This document shows, piece after piece, positions 8,410-18,072 of a stretch of DNA of 64,000 nucleotides. The position numbers and the translations under genes were made by a program. Within the stretch, counting starts at the first letter, position 1. Each line of letters begins with the position of its first letter. Source of the stretch: Selenomonadales bacterium 4137-cl (GTDB lineage Bacteria; Bacillota; Negativicutes; Sporomusales; UBA7701); assembly GCA_032334055.1 (NCBI GenBank), contig JAUOZS010000001.1, positions 2,268,501-2,332,500 on the forward strand. Reading direction: 5' to 3'. The notes below the pieces were generated by a model. That model was not told where the DNA came from. It saw nothing but the letters and a program-made list of their open reading frames with translations, and made no database searches.

Positions 8410-9498
8410 CTAACGCATCTCCTTCCCCTGCCCTTTCCCCGCCCGGCCGGCCCGGACCAGCTCTACGAACGCCTCCGCCACAGCCGGATCGAACTGCCCG
8501 CCCTTCTCGGCCTCGATGACCGCCAGCGCGGCCGCCGCGTCCCGCCGCCCGCGGGCCGAGCGGCCCGAAGTCATCGCGTCGAACGCGTCAGCCACCGCCA
8601 GTATTCTCGCCCCTAGCGGGATCGCTTCGCCGCGCAGACCGCCGGGATAACCGGCGCCGTCGTACCGCTCATGATGGTGACGGACAACATCCGCCTCCTC
8701 ACGGAAGATTTCGAAACTGGCGAGGATATCCGCCCCCACCGCGGCGTGGGCCTGCACCGGCCGGCGCTCTTCCGGCGTGAGCGGGCCGTCTTTGGTGAGT
8801 ATCTCAGCCGGAATCACGATCTTGCCGATATCGTGCAGCAGCGCCGCCCTGGTCACCGTCGCCACCGCCCGCGCGGTCAGCCCCATCGCCCGGGCCAGAT
8901 CGTGGGCCAGGTTGCTAACCGCGTCCGAATGGCCGTTGCTGTAAGGATCCTTCATTTCGAACATATTCACGAGGATTTTCAGCATCCTGACGTACTGGCC
9001 CTCGCGCGTCCAGGCCCGCCGCACGCAGCCGGTGATCTCGTACAGAAACTCGGCCGCGTGGCCGGCGCCATAGTCAGTTAGCGAAACGACCCGCCGCTCG
9101 ACCACCCTCGCCGCCCCGTCCCGCAAACTCAACTCCTCCACCTTCACCGCCTCCCTCGCAGGCCGGTGCTGGCTGCCCACCGTCAGCCCGGCGACTTCGA
9201 GCAGCTCATCGCTGCCGTAAAGCTCCTCGATCACCCCTTCGCGGGCGACGAGCAGCGCGCACGGCACTCCCCGGAAAGCGCGGCGAAAAAGTTCCAGACG
9301 GTGGGTCGCGGCCGCCAGCCGCTGCTGAAGGAATATGATGCAGGCGACGATGCCGGCGAAGGCCGCCAGATGGATGGCATACCCGCCCGCCCCGCATCCC
9401 TCCCACCGCACGAGCGCGACGAACAAATCGTTGACCCATACGGCAATAATCATAATTACGCCGATAGTCAGAGGTTTTTTCCAGGTACGGTTGTACAT
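8410..9498 (-). CDS. Membrane-anchored HD-GYP domain protein (putative c-di-GMP phosphodiesterase)
   Basis: About 362 residues from the ATG at 9498, which has GGGGGA 7 bases upstream. Two N-terminal membrane helices (about residues 12-60) precede a PAS-like or linker region and a C-terminal HD-GYP domain. Visible motifs are HSDAVSNLAHDLA, the metal-binding LLHDIGKI, and HHERYDGAGYPGGL, which carries the GYP signature. Such proteins usually hydrolyse c-di-GMP. The neighbouring sensor kinase suggests a signalling pair, but there is a 126-base gap between them. The frame ends with a basic tail rich in Gly/Lys/Arg. Confidence 0.9.
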   Translation of the reverse strand: MYNRTWKKPLTIGVIMIIAVWVNDLFVALVRWEGCGAGGYAIHLAAFAGIVACIIFLQQRLAAATHRLELFRRAFRGVPCALLVAREGVIEELYGSDELLEVAGLTVGSQHRPAREAVKVEELSLRDGAARVVERRVVSLTDYGAGHAAEFLYEITGCVRRAWTREGQYVRMLKILVNMFEMKDPYSNGHSDAVSNLAHDLARAMGLTARAVATVTRAALLHDIGKIVIPAEILTKDGPLTPEERRPVQAHAAVGADILASFEIFREEADVVRHHHERYDGAGYPGGLRGEAIPLGARILAVADAFDAMTSGRSARGRRDAAAALAVIEAEKGGQFDPAVAEAFVELVRAGRAGKGQGKEMR

Positions 9499-9581
9499 GG
9501 CCACATCCCCCTATAACCATACTCGCTTTATATATTATGTTTACTAGACGTCATAGGTGCGTGGCCGTGTGCATCTCGCTA

Positions 9582-9610
9582 TTGACAACCGGCAGTCGCT
9601 GCCCTAGACT
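9582..9610 (+). promoter_or_regulatory. Promoter of the MarR-family gene
   Basis: TTGACA and TAGACT with exactly 17 bp between them, 39 bases upstream of the start codon. Confidence 0.7.
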
Positions 9611-9648
9611 AGAAAAGAACAACACGCAGAAGAACACGGGGTGAAACC

Positions 9649-10074
9649 ATGCTTGACATCTTCGACAGCACCTGCGTCCTCCTGGCCAAAGCCGAGCAGA
9701 AGCATTATCTGTTCACCAAGAAGCTTCTCAACGAAAAAAGCCTCGGCATAACGCCCGGCCAGATGATGCTCCTCTATACGTTATACAAGGGCGACGGCAT
9801 CGCCATAACCGAACTCGGTAAAAAGATCTTCCTCGACAACTCCACCCTCACCGGCCTCATCGACCGCCTCGAAAAACTGGAGCTCGTCTACCGCGCCGCC
9901 ACGCCGGAAGACCGCCGCTGCTACAACATCTTCCTCACCGACAAGGCCCGCGCCCTTGAGACCAACATCTGCAAAACCATGGCCCATGTCGAAGAAACCA
10001 TGACCGGCGGCTGCAGCCCCGCGGAAATCGCCGCCTTCCGCAAAGTCCTCGAACGTATCTTCGCCACCCTGTAA
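9649..10074 (+). CDS. MarR family transcriptional regulator
   Basis: 141 residues with the MarR winged-helix layout. An N-terminal dimerisation helix is followed by the recognition helix region (ITELGKKIFLDNSTLTGLIDRLEKLELVYR), the wing with the conserved D-R pair (ATPEDRRCYNIFLTDKA), and a long C-terminal helix. It probably binds a small phenolic or lipophilic ligand as MarR proteins do. It is a single gene with its own promoter, and faces the acyl-CoA operon tail to tail across a shared terminator, so it need not control that operon. Confidence 0.9.
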   Translation: MLDIFDSTCVLLAKAEQKHYLFTKKLLNEKSLGITPGQMMLLYTLYKGDGIAITELGKKIFLDNSTLTGLIDRLEKLELVYRAATPEDRRCYNIFLTDKARALETNICKTMAHVEETMTGGCSPAEIAAFRKVLERIFATL

Positions 10075-10086
10075 ATATCGCAAAGC

Positions 10087-10115
10087 AAAACCCCCGGATT
10101 ACATCCGGGGGTTTT
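10087..10115. terminator. Bidirectional terminator between marR-like gene and acyl-CoA operon
   Basis: 12-bp arms AAAACCCCCGGA / TCCGGGGGTTTT with a 5-nt loop and A/T tracts on both sides. Confidence 0.9.
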
Positions 10116-10130
10116 CCATTGCCCGTATCC

Positions 10131-11270
10131 TTACCGCAGGATATTGCCGGCGATGACCATCCGCTGCGCCTGGTTGGTACCCTCGTAGATCTGCGTGATC
10201 TTTGCGTCGCGCATCATCCGCTCCACCGGGTACTCGCGGCTGAAGCCGTAGCCGCCGAACACCTGCACCGCGTCCGTCGTCACCGCCATCGCCGCATCGG
10301 ACGCGAACATCTTCGCCATCGCCGCCTCCTTGGCGTACGGCATACCGTTCGACCGCTTGAACGCCGCCTGGTATGTCAGCAGCCTCGCCGCCTCGACCTT
10401 GGTCGCCATATCGGCCAGCATAAAATTGATCGCCTGGAAGGTCGAGATCGGTTTGCCGAACTGCACACGCTGCTTCGAATACTTGATCGCCTCGTCCAGC
10501 GCCCCCTGCGCAAGGCCGGTCGCCTGCGCCGCCACGCCGATGCGGCCGCTGTCCAAAGCGCCCATCGCGATCTTGAAGCCGTCGCCCTCCTTGCCCAGCA
10601 GGTTGGCGGCCGGCACGCGGCAATTCTCGAAAATCAGCTCGCGCTGCACCGACGAGCGGATGCCCATCTTGACCTCCTTCTTGCCGAAGGTGAAGCCCGG
10701 AGTGCCCTTCTCGACGATGAAGCAGCTCATCCCCTTGGGCCCGAGAGCCTTGTCGGTCGCGGCGAAGAACAGGTATATCTCGGCCTCGCCGCCGTTGGTG
10801 TTGAACACCTTGGTGCCATTCAGGATATAACTGTCGCCGTCCTTGACCGCCGTACTCGAGCCGTTGGCCGCGTCAGTGCCGGCGTTGGGCTCGGTCAGGC
10901 CGAACGCCCCCAGCTTCTTCCCTTCGGCCAGCGGGCGCAGGAACTTCTGCTTCTGCTCCTCGGTGCCGTAAAGCATGATCGGCCCCGAGCACAGCGACAC
11001 ATGGACCGACATCCCGATGCCGGTCGAGGCGCACACCCGCGAAATTTCCTCCACGGCAATGGCGTAGCTCACATAATCGCTGCCGGCGCCGCCGTACTCC
11101 TCCGGGTACGGCAAACCTAGCAGACCGAGCTCGCCCATCTGGTCGAATATCTCCCGCGGGAAAAGCTCCTTCTCGTCGCGTTCGGCCGCCGTCGGCGCCA
11201 CCGCTTTGGCCGCGAATTCGCGCACCATCTTACGGATGTCTTCTTGTTCCGGAGTCAGGATAAAGTTCAT
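10131..11270 (-). CDS. Acyl-CoA dehydrogenase
   Basis: 379 residues, normal for the short-chain acyl-CoA dehydrogenase/butyryl-CoA dehydrogenase group. Three-domain flavoprotein signatures are present: [12 protein letters not shown] (FAD/substrate), QTFGG-like [24 protein letters not shown], and the C-terminal [13 protein letters not shown], which holds the catalytic Glu position. It oxidises or reduces an acyl-CoA alpha-beta bond, exchanging electrons with Etf; ferredoxin-fused EtfAB is encoded 7 kb upstream under the same type of sigma-54 control. It is the last gene of the MFS/CoA-transferase/dehydratase-like operon. The substrate cannot be read from sequence. Confidence 0.95.
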   Translation of the reverse strand: MNFILTPEQEDIRKMVREFAAKAVAPTAAERDEKELFPREIFDQMGELGLLGLPYPEEYGGAGSDYVSYAIAVEEISRVCASTGIGMSVHVSLCSGPIMLYGTEEQKQKFLRPLAEGKKLGAFGLTEPNAGTDAANGSSTAVKDGDSYILNGTKVFNTNGGEAEIYLFFAATDKALGPKGMSCFIVEKGTPGFTFGKKEVKMGIRSSVQRELIFENCRVPAANLLGKEGDGFKIAMGALDSGRIGVAAQATGLAQGALDEAIKYSKQRVQFGKPISTFQAINFMLADMATKVEAARLLTYQAAFKRSNGMPYAKEAAMAKMFASDAAMAVTTDAVQVFGGYGFSREYPVERMMRDAKITQIYEGTNQAQRMVIAGNILR

Positions 11271-11317
11271 CGAATTGTCCTCCTGTGTAAGTTAGTTTTT
11301 TATATCGCCGACCCGGT

Positions 11318-12790
11318 TTACTTTTTCGCCGGGGCGGGGTCGGCCAGTTCCGCAGTGATGCCGGCTATGCGCTTGGCTTCCTTGGCGAACTTCTCCCACG
11401 GCTCCATGGCGCGGACCACCATACGGGCCCCGTCGGGCGAGCCGCCGCCGTGCATGCAGCCCGGGATGCCTCCGCCCACCGTCAGCCATTCCACCAGTCT
11501 CGCGGCCCTGGCCCGCGTCTCGCCGTCCGCGCCCGCCGCCAGCGCCTTGAGGACCTCCGCGCCGTAAAGCGGCGACTGGCAGTCCTGATAGGACGGGAAA
11601 CAGCCGGTCTCGGCCACGCCGCCGCTGATGTCCTGGCAGATGACCTTCGTCTCGTACGGCAGCTTGGCGACCTGGGTCTTGTTGACATGGGCCAGCAGCA
11701 TATCCGGGATCCACAGCCCCGAGGCATGGCCCTTGCCGGCCAGCATCGCCCCCAGGCCCACCGAATAGGTTATCTCGTTGTTGATCGCCATCTGATTGAG
11801 CTTATCCTGGAAGGCCTTCTGCGACAGCCCGTTCGCCCGGGCCATATTGATCGCCGCTCCGCACATGATGTCGCCCTGGCCGGCCACGCAGGCGCCGATG
11901 GCCGCGCGATAGATGGCGGTGAAATAGCCGATCGCCTTGCCGGTGTACTTGAACTCCCCGCACAGGAACACACGGTCGTTGGGCACGAACACGTCGTCAA
12001 AGAACAGGAACGCCTGGGTTATGTTCCCAGCCTTCGGCGCATCCCAGCCCTCCTCCTCGTCGCGGGCGTCGCTAGGCCGGCGGGTTTCGACGATCGTCAG
12101 CCCGGCAACGTCGCGGGGCACCGCCACCGCCAGGCAAAAATCCTTGTCAGCCTCGCCGTAGCCGCTGCCCGCCATGGCTATTATCTCGTGGCAGGCCGCC
12201 ACGCCGCAGATCTGGGCCTTGTAGCCGCGGATGACGATGCCGTCGGGGCGGATCTCCTTGACATGGAGGTTGGAATCCTTGTTGGGCTGCTCGGACGGTT
12301 TGAGGGCCCGGTTGCCCTTGGCGTCGGTGATCGCGCCCGCCAGCGCCAGAGCGTTGTCCTCAACATGCTTGAAATAATTCTTGACCCGCTCGTGATAGTT
12401 GGTCCCAAGCTCCTTATCCATCTCGTAGGTGACGGCCCACAGCACATTTATCCCCGTCCAGCCGGCGCAGGTAGCCCCCTGACAAGTCCCCGTCCGCTGG
12501 TACTGGGCCCGCTTCATCTTCGAGTTGCCCAACACCGCTTCCATGCTGTTCATCAGCGTATTCCAGCGGTGGGCCGTCTCCCCGCTCAGGGGCGACTTGG
12601 TTGTAAAGAGGGGGGCTCTCTCCGGATCGAACGCCGCGTCGTATGAATCCGCCACCGACTGGACATGCAGCCGGGTCGCGGGATGGGTCGTCACGTCCGC
12701 GATGAGTTCCCCCCACTTATACATATTGGGGCGCATCTTTTTCAGGGACTCCCGATACTGCTCGCCGTTCATCAAGGCCATATCCTTCAC
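11318..12790 (-). CDS. 4-hydroxybutyryl-CoA dehydratase/HpaB family flavoprotein with altered iron-sulfur ligands
   Basis: 490 residues, collinear with 4-hydroxybutyryl-CoA dehydratase (AbfD) over its full length: MNGEQYRESLKKM, KMKRAQYQRTGTC, FFDDVFVPNDRVFLC, GCMHGGGSPDGARM. In AbfD the [4Fe-4S] cluster is held by Cys99, Cys103, His292 and Cys299. Here I see Cys103 and Cys108 (one extra residue between them) and Cys301, but the His position is Tyr294. The family chemistry is FAD plus Fe-S radical dehydration/isomerisation, or flavin hydroxylation in HpaB. The altered ligand set means the AbfD reaction should not be assumed. It lies between a CoA-transferase and an acyl-CoA dehydrogenase, so a CoA thioester substrate is likely. 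Confidence 0.85.
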   Translation of the reverse strand: MKDMALMNGEQYRESLKKMRPNMYKWGELIADVTTHPATRLHVQSVADSYDAAFDPERAPLFTTKSPLSGETAHRWNTLMNSMEAVLGNSKMKRAQYQRTGTCQGATCAGWTGINVLWAVTYEMDKELGTNYHERVKNYFKHVEDNALALAGAITDAKGNRALKPSEQPNKDSNLHVKEIRPDGIVIRGYKAQICGVAACHEIIAMAGSGYGEADKDFCLAVAVPRDVAGLTIVETRRPSDARDEEEGWDAPKAGNITQAFLFFDDVFVPNDRVFLCGEFKYTGKAIGYFTAIYRAAIGACVAGQGDIMCGAAINMARANGLSQKAFQDKLNQMAINNEITYSVGLGAMLAGKGHASGLWIPDMLLAHVNKTQVAKLPYETKVICQDISGGVAETGCFPSYQDCQSPLYGAEVLKALAAGADGETRARAARLVEWLTVGGGIPGCMHGGGSPDGARMVVRAMEPWEKFAKEAKRIAGITAELADPAPAKK

Positions 12791-12835
12791 TCTCCCTAAA
12801 TTATTGCATCCGGCGCTTACGCCGGTTGCCGCCTG

Positions 12836-14413
12836 TCAGTCGCCGCCGCCGGCGGCGGTCTCCGCCTTGAGATTCATGGGCGCGTCGCGGAATATGCGCT
12901 CATCCATAAGCTTGAGATTAGGCGAAATATGGGGCTTGAACTCCATCTGGGCGAGAACGTCGCGTTCCAGATCGACTCCCGGCGCGATTTCGGTCAGCAT
13001 CAGCCCGGTCGGCGTCAGCTCGAACACCGCCCGCTCGGTCACATACAGCACCTTCTGGCCGACCTTCTGGGCGTAATGACCGCTGAAAGTGATGTGCCCG
13101 ACCTTGGGCACGAACTTCTTGTTCTTGCCCTCGCGGACGATCCGCAGCTCCCCGTCCCCGATAGCGGTCTCCAGGCCGCCGGCCGTAAGCGTACCGGCGA
13201 AAACAACGCGCATCGTGTTCTGGGTGATGTTGACGAACCCGCCCGAACCGGCGATGCGCGGCCCGAACTTGCTCACATTGACATTGCCGAACTGGTCGCA
13301 CTCCGCCAGCCCCAGCACCGCCAGATCGAGGCCGCCGCCGTCGTAGAAATCGAACTGATAAGCATGATCGATAAGCGCCTCCGGGTTCAGCGCGCAGCCG
13401 AACCTGAGACCCGACATCGGCACCCCGCCGATCGGCCCGGGCTCGACCGTCATCGTCAGCTTTTCGATGAACCCCTCCTCGGCCGCCACCGCCGAAACCC
13501 CCTCCGGCATACCGATGCCGAGGTTGATGACCGCGTCGGGAAAAAGCTCCATCGCCGCCCGACGGCAGATGATCTTCCGGTCGTCGAGGGGGATGGGCTT
13601 CCAGCCGGAAAGCGGCACCTTCACCTCACCCGACAGGGCGGGATTATACTGTTCGGCCATCGACTGCATATGGTTCTCCGGCGCTGCCTGGACGATATAA
13701 TCGACCATGATCCCCGGCACCTTCACCATCATCGGGTGGAGCGTGCCCGCCTCAACGATCCGCTCCACCTGGGCGATGACGATGCCGCCCGAATTGCGGG
13801 CCGCCATGGCCAGCGGCAGGAACTCCAGCGCGATACCCTCCTTCTCGATGCTGATATTGCCGCGCGTATCGGCGCTCGTGCCGCGAATGAGGGCAACATT
13901 GACCGGGAAAGACTTGTAAAACAGATACTCTTCGCCATCCACTTCCAGCAGTTTGACGACCTCGCGCTTGGATATCTCGTTCAGCCGGCCGCCCGTCTCC
14001 CGCGGGTCGGCAAAGGTCCTGAGGCCGACGTGGGTCAGAACGCCGGGCTTCCTGCCCGCGATCGCCCGAAACAGGTGCATCATCACTCCCTGCGGGATGT
14101 TGTACGCCTCGATCTTGTTCTCGACAATCATCCTCACCAGATCGGGCTGAAGCCCGAAATGGCCGGCGATGATCTTCTTCACGAACCCCTCGCGGGCGAA
14201 CCTGTTCAGGCCCCACCACGACTTGCCGTCATTCTGGCTCGCGCCGAAGGTAAGCGTCAGGTTCTTCGGCTCGCCCGTCTCCAGAAACCGCTTCTCCAGC
14301 GCCTCGGTCAGCTCGGCCGGGTGGCCCATGCCGATAAACCCCGATACGCCCACGGTATCACCCGATTTTATCTGCCGCACTGCCTCGGCGGCGCTAACGA
14401 CCTTGCCTCTCAT
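12836..14413 (-). CDS. Acyl-CoA:acid CoA-transferase (YdiF/propionate CoA-transferase type)
   Basis: 525 residues from the ATG at 14413, which has GAAGGAGG upstream and overlaps the stop of the transporter gene (ATGA). Both halves of a fused family I CoA-transferase are present: an N-terminal alpha part with GDTVGVSGFIGMGHPAEL and a C-terminal beta part with NLGIGMPEGVSAVA and TVEPGPIGGVPMSG, the region of the catalytic Glu. It activates a carboxylic acid by transferring CoA from a donor thioester. Coupling to the transporter suggests it activates the imported acid before the dehydratase-like protein and dehydrogenase act. Confidence 0.93.
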   Translation of the reverse strand: MRGKVVSAAEAVRQIKSGDTVGVSGFIGMGHPAELTEALEKRFLETGEPKNLTLTFGASQNDGKSWWGLNRFAREGFVKKIIAGHFGLQPDLVRMIVENKIEAYNIPQGVMMHLFRAIAGRKPGVLTHVGLRTFADPRETGGRLNEISKREVVKLLEVDGEEYLFYKSFPVNVALIRGTSADTRGNISIEKEGIALEFLPLAMAARNSGGIVIAQVERIVEAGTLHPMMVKVPGIMVDYIVQAAPENHMQSMAEQYNPALSGEVKVPLSGWKPIPLDDRKIICRRAAMELFPDAVINLGIGMPEGVSAVAAEEGFIEKLTMTVEPGPIGGVPMSGLRFGCALNPEALIDHAYQFDFYDGGGLDLAVLGLAECDQFGNVNVSKFGPRIAGSGGFVNITQNTMRVVFAGTLTAGGLETAIGDGELRIVREGKNKKFVPKVGHITFSGHYAQKVGQKVLYVTERAVFELTPTGLMLTEIAPGVDLERDVLAQMEFKPHISPNLKLMDERIFRDAPMNLKAETAAGGGD

Positions 14414-15726
14414 TTCACGGCCTCCTTCTTCACGAACGTCTCCACCGTGAAGAGAAGGGCCATCGTACCGATCACCATGCCGCCGAAGCATAGCCAGAAG
14501 GTCGAGGTGTATGCCGCCACCGGGAACTTGCCGGCCACCCTGCCATAACCGTCGAGGATGACGCCCATGTACTGCTGGAAGAAGGCGCCGCCCACGAAAT
14601 AGAAGAGGTTGAAAACGCCGATCGCCGTGCCGACCACCTTACGCGGCAGGCGTTCGGTCAGATGGGCGTAATTGGTGATATATGCGCCGCCAAACCCGCC
14701 CATCAGGAAGCAGAACAGCGCCATCGTCGTCTCGCTCCAGCCCGTCGGACTAAGCGCGATATACAGCCACCCCAGGGTGTATACCGCCGCGCCGGTGATG
14801 ACCACCTTCTTGCGGCTATGGACGACCCGGTCGGACACCCACCCGTGGATCGGACAGCCGCAGATCATCCCGATCGCCCACCAGGACAGCACGTTCGACG
14901 CCGCCTGCTTGGTCCAGCCGAACGTATCCATCATGTACGGCACCGCCCACAGCCCCTGGAAGCCCATCATCGGGCCGTAGACCGCAAAAGCGTAAACGGC
15001 CAGCCAGGGAAAGTTGCGGTTGGTAACGGCGATCTTGATCGCCTCTCCCAGCTTGATGGCCTCGTCGCGGGCCGCCTCGGCCGCATCCACCCTGACGCCG
15101 TCTACCTCGTTCAGCGACGGCAGGCCCATGTCCTGCGGCCGGTTGCGCACCAGCAGATACGTGGCCGCCGCCAGAATTACCGTGATAGCGCCCAGATAGT
15201 AGAACGCCTCCCGCCAGCCCGTTATCGCCACGAACTTCGCCAGCGGGGCGGCGGCGCCCAGTGCGCCGATATTGCCCACCGTCAACAGGATGCCGGTCAG
15301 CGTCGAAAACTCATGGGGCCGGAACCACTGAGCCTGGATCTTCATGATCGGGATATAGACGACCGCCACGCCGATCCCCATCATCACCCGGCCGGCAACC
15401 GCCCAGTCGTAGCTCTGCGCTAACCCGAACAACGCCGTGCCGACGCCGGCGACAATGAAAAAGATTGTCACCGCGAGACGGGGCCCGAGAAAGTCGGAGA
15501 AAATGCCGGAGGGTATTTGCATGGCGGCGTACGGATAGAAATAGGCCGCGGACAAAAGCCCCAGGCTGGCGGCGCTGATGTTGAACGCCTTCATCAGTTC
15601 CGGCGCCACCACCGCCGGTGCCACCCGGTCGAAATACACGAAGAAATACACGAACCACAGCGTAACCAGACAGACCCACCGATAACTGAGAACCTTGGCT
15701 TTTTGCTGCTCGGTTATCATTGACAT
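14410..15726 (-). CDS. MFS transporter, probable organic acid carrier
   Basis: 438 residues with twelve expected membrane helices and typical major facilitator motifs (FYPYAAMQIPSGIFSDFLGPR after helix 2; GWVSDRVVHSRKKV between helices 8 and 9). It is the first gene of the sigma-54-dependent operon and its stop overlaps the CoA-transferase start, which argues that it imports the acid that the transferase activates. The substrate is inferred only from context. Confidence 0.9.
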   Translation of the reverse strand: MSMITEQQKAKVLSYRWVCLVTLWFVYFFVYFDRVAPAVVAPELMKAFNISAASLGLLSAAYFYPYAAMQIPSGIFSDFLGPRLAVTIFFIVAGVGTALFGLAQSYDWAVAGRVMMGIGVAVVYIPIMKIQAQWFRPHEFSTLTGILLTVGNIGALGAAAPLAKFVAITGWREAFYYLGAITVILAAATYLLVRNRPQDMGLPSLNEVDGVRVDAAEAARDEAIKLGEAIKIAVTNRNFPWLAVYAFAVYGPMMGFQGLWAVPYMMDTFGWTKQAASNVLSWWAIGMICGCPIHGWVSDRVVHSRKKVVITGAAVYTLGWLYIALSPTGWSETTMALFCFLMGGFGGAYITNYAHLTERLPRKVVGTAIGVFNLFYFVGGAFFQQYMGVILDGYGRVAGKFPVAAYTSTFWLCFGGMVIGTMALLFTVETFVKKEAVK

Positions 15727-15767
15727 CCCCCTTCGCTTGTTTGATCGGCGCCGTATTGCGAATAGTC

Positions 15768-15784
15768 TGCAAATTCGATGCCAA
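15768..15784 (-). promoter_or_regulatory. Sigma-54 (-24/-12) promoter of the MFS/CoA-transferase operon
   Basis: The minus-strand sequence TTGGCATCGAATTTGCA fits the TGGCAC-N5-TTGCW consensus, with the GG and GC elements correctly spaced. It lies 42 bases upstream of the transporter start, with the activator-type palindrome further upstream. Confidence 0.85.
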
Positions 15785-15836
15785 CCGGGGGATGCCGGAG
15801 AATGTGCTAATAATCACGAACCCGCGGCCATGGTCC

Positions 15837-15852
15837 GTTGCGTTACCGCAAC
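15837..15852. promoter_or_regulatory. GTTGC-N6-GCAAC palindrome, probable activator-binding site
   Basis: GTTGCGTTACCGCAAC is a perfect inverted repeat of GTTGC around six bases. It lies about 55 bp upstream of the sigma-54 promoter and immediately downstream of the activator gene. Two further sites with the same arms and spacing lie upstream of etfB. Confidence 0.75.
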
Positions 15853-15867
15853 AAAATAGTCCGCATG

Positions 15868-17994
15868 TCAATTTTTCCCGTTGAAAATATACGGCGGCTG
15901 TTGCGGAAGTTCAACACCCGTTCTGATCTTGTGCTTCTCCGCCTTCCTCAGCAGTGTCGAAGGATCGATCCCAAGGGCCTTGGCCGCCTGGCGGAGGCTT
16001 TTCGCCGTCCTGAGCGACTGCTCGATAACATCCCTCTCCACCATATCCAGCACATTCTTCAGCGGCAGCACCGGCCCCCGGGCAACCGCCGAGGGATGCG
16101 CCTGCTGCCGGAAATTGCCTGGCAGATCCTCCAAAGTGATAAACTCCTGGCGGGAAGTGATGACCACCCGTTCGAGAACATTGATGAGCTCGCGGACGTT
16201 TCCCGGCCAGGGATAATTCGTGAACGCCTCGATGATCTCGGCCGACAGCTTCTTGTCCGTCTTATACTTGCAGTTCATCTTGGCGAGGAATTCGGCCGTC
16301 AGCGCGACGATATCCTCCGGCCGTTCCCTCAGCGGCGGCACGAACAGGGGGACGACATTGATGCGGTAGAAAAGATCCTCGCGGAAACGGCCGGCCTTCA
16401 CCTCCGCCTCCAGGTCACGGTTGGTCGCGAACAGCAGCCGGGCGTCAAACTTCACCGGCCGGCTGCCGCCGACCTTGAAAAACTCCTGGTCCTGGAGAAC
16501 GCGGAGCAGCTTTGCCTGGATACTGCCGGGCAGTTCGCCGATCTCGTCCATGAACAGCGTGCCGCCGTGGGCGATCTCGAACACCCCCGGCTTGCCGCCG
16601 CGTCTGGCCCCGCTGAACGCCCCCTCGGCGTAGCCGAACAGCTCCGACTCCAGCAGCGTCTCGGGGATGGCCGCGCAGTTGATCTTGATGAAAGCCCCGT
16701 CCCGCCGGGCGCTGCCGTCGTGGATATAATTGGCCAGCACCTCCTTGCCGACCCCCGACTCGCCGTGAATAAGGACCGGGGTGTCCACCACCGCCACCCT
16801 AAGAGCGAGGTCGTAGACGCGCTGCATCTCGGCGCTTCGGTAAGTGCCGCTGGTCGTCGCCACCTCGGCCTTGAGGCGGGCCAGCTCGGAAAAATACATC
16901 TCCTTGAGGCGGTTGACCTCCTCCAGTTCCTGCCGGAGGGCCGACAACTCCGACAGATCGCGGACATTGGTCACGATCCGCACCACCGCCCCGTTCTCGT
17001 CGAACACCGGGGTGCCGGTCAGCGCCACCTGCCGGCCGTTGATCCGGCAAGATATCGAGCAGGGCTTGCGGTCCTGGCACACCTTGGCGGCGACCCTCTC
17101 CCCCAACTGATGCGCCCGTCCCTCCTCGCCGGCGCCCGCCGACTGCGACGGCGCCAGCCCCAGCAGCTTTACAGTCGCGGCGTTCACCTTGCGAATCGCG
17201 CCATCCGCCTCGGTCACAAGGATGCCGTCGTACGAACAACTGATGACAGCGTCGAGTTCCTTGTATAACTGTTTGACCACCCCCAGCTCATCGGCCAAGC
17301 TCTCGATCTCGCTGAACGGCTGAAAAGACGCCACCGCGCCGATGATATCGCTGCCGTCCATGACCGGCGCGGCATGGCCGAGATAGGTGGTGCCGTTGAT
17401 CGTATTCTTAAAGTTGCGGATTGCCCGGCCGGTCGCCAACACGCCGATCACCGCGCAGTTGGGGATGAAATCCGACACGTCGCCGCCGATGACCCGCTCG
17501 GCCTTCAGGCGCAGGATCTTCTCCGCCGCCGGGTTGACAAACGTGATGTACCCCTGGGGGTTGACGGCCACAATCCCGTGGGGCGTCGCCTCCAGCACCG
17601 CTTTCAGTTCCTGGCGGGCATGCACGAACGTCGTCTTGAACCCGCGGATAATATCACTCTTGGTTAGCATGCCGACAAGATTGCCGCCGGCGTCCACCAC
17701 CGGCAGCCGCTTCTGGGGAAAACCGCACGTCTCCTCCAGCGACGTATCGTCGCGGATCACCGTGACCTCCCGCTGCATCAGCTCCCGCACCGGCCGCGCC
17801 AGCTTGCCCCCGTCGGCCACCACCTGAAAAAGGTGCTTGACAGTGAACATGCCGCACACCCGCCCGATGGCGTCCACCACCGGGACGCCCTTGACCTTAT
17901 GTCTCCTCAGCAACTGGACAGCCTCGGCCACGGCGACCCCTTCCTCCACCGTCAGCACCTCGCTGGTCATCACGTCCTTCACCAACATCCGCAT
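15868..17994 (-). CDS. Sigma-54-dependent activator with two CBS domains and PAS sensing domains
   Basis: About 708 residues from the ATG at 17994 (a GGGGA site lies upstream). Order: CBS pair (1-125; VKDVMTSEVLTVEEG ... PVVDAIGRVCGMFTV ... PVVDAGGNLVGMLTKSDI), two PAS domains (about 135-240 and 250-370), a coiled linker, and an AAA+ domain. The AAA+ part shows Walker A GESGVGKE, the sigma-54 contact loop ESELFGYAEGAFSGA and Walker B GGTLFMDEIGELP. A Fis-type helix-turn-helix follows (SLRQAAKALGIDPSTLLRK). CBS domains suggest adenine-nucleotide or CoA-type ligand sensing. It sits 78 bases after etfA and directly before the sigma-54 promoter it presumably activates. Confidence 0.95.
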   Translation of the reverse strand: MRMLVKDVMTSEVLTVEEGVAVAEAVQLLRRHKVKGVPVVDAIGRVCGMFTVKHLFQVVADGGKLARPVRELMQREVTVIRDDTSLEETCGFPQKRLPVVDAGGNLVGMLTKSDIIRGFKTTFVHARQELKAVLEATPHGIVAVNPQGYITFVNPAAEKILRLKAERVIGGDVSDFIPNCAVIGVLATGRAIRNFKNTINGTTYLGHAAPVMDGSDIIGAVASFQPFSEIESLADELGVVKQLYKELDAVISCSYDGILVTEADGAIRKVNAATVKLLGLAPSQSAGAGEEGRAHQLGERVAAKVCQDRKPCSISCRINGRQVALTGTPVFDENGAVVRIVTNVRDLSELSALRQELEEVNRLKEMYFSELARLKAEVATTSGTYRSAEMQRVYDLALRVAVVDTPVLIHGESGVGKEVLANYIHDGSARRDGAFIKINCAAIPETLLESELFGYAEGAFSGARRGGKPGVFEIAHGGTLFMDEIGELPGSIQAKLLRVLQDQEFFKVGGSRPVKFDARLLFATNRDLEAEVKAGRFREDLFYRINVVPLFVPPLRERPEDIVALTAEFLAKMNCKYKTDKKLSAEIIEAFTNYPWPGNVRELINVLERVVITSRQEFITLEDLPGNFRQQAHPSAVARGPVLPLKNVLDMVERDVIEQSLRTAKSLRQAAKALGIDPSTLLRKAEKHKIRTGVELPQQPPYIFNGKN

Positions 17995-18072
17995 CACGTC
18001 CCCGCACTTGCTTGACGCTAATATGTATTCTGCAAATTGACAGAATAGCACCGCGGATGTCGCTGCGAAAAC

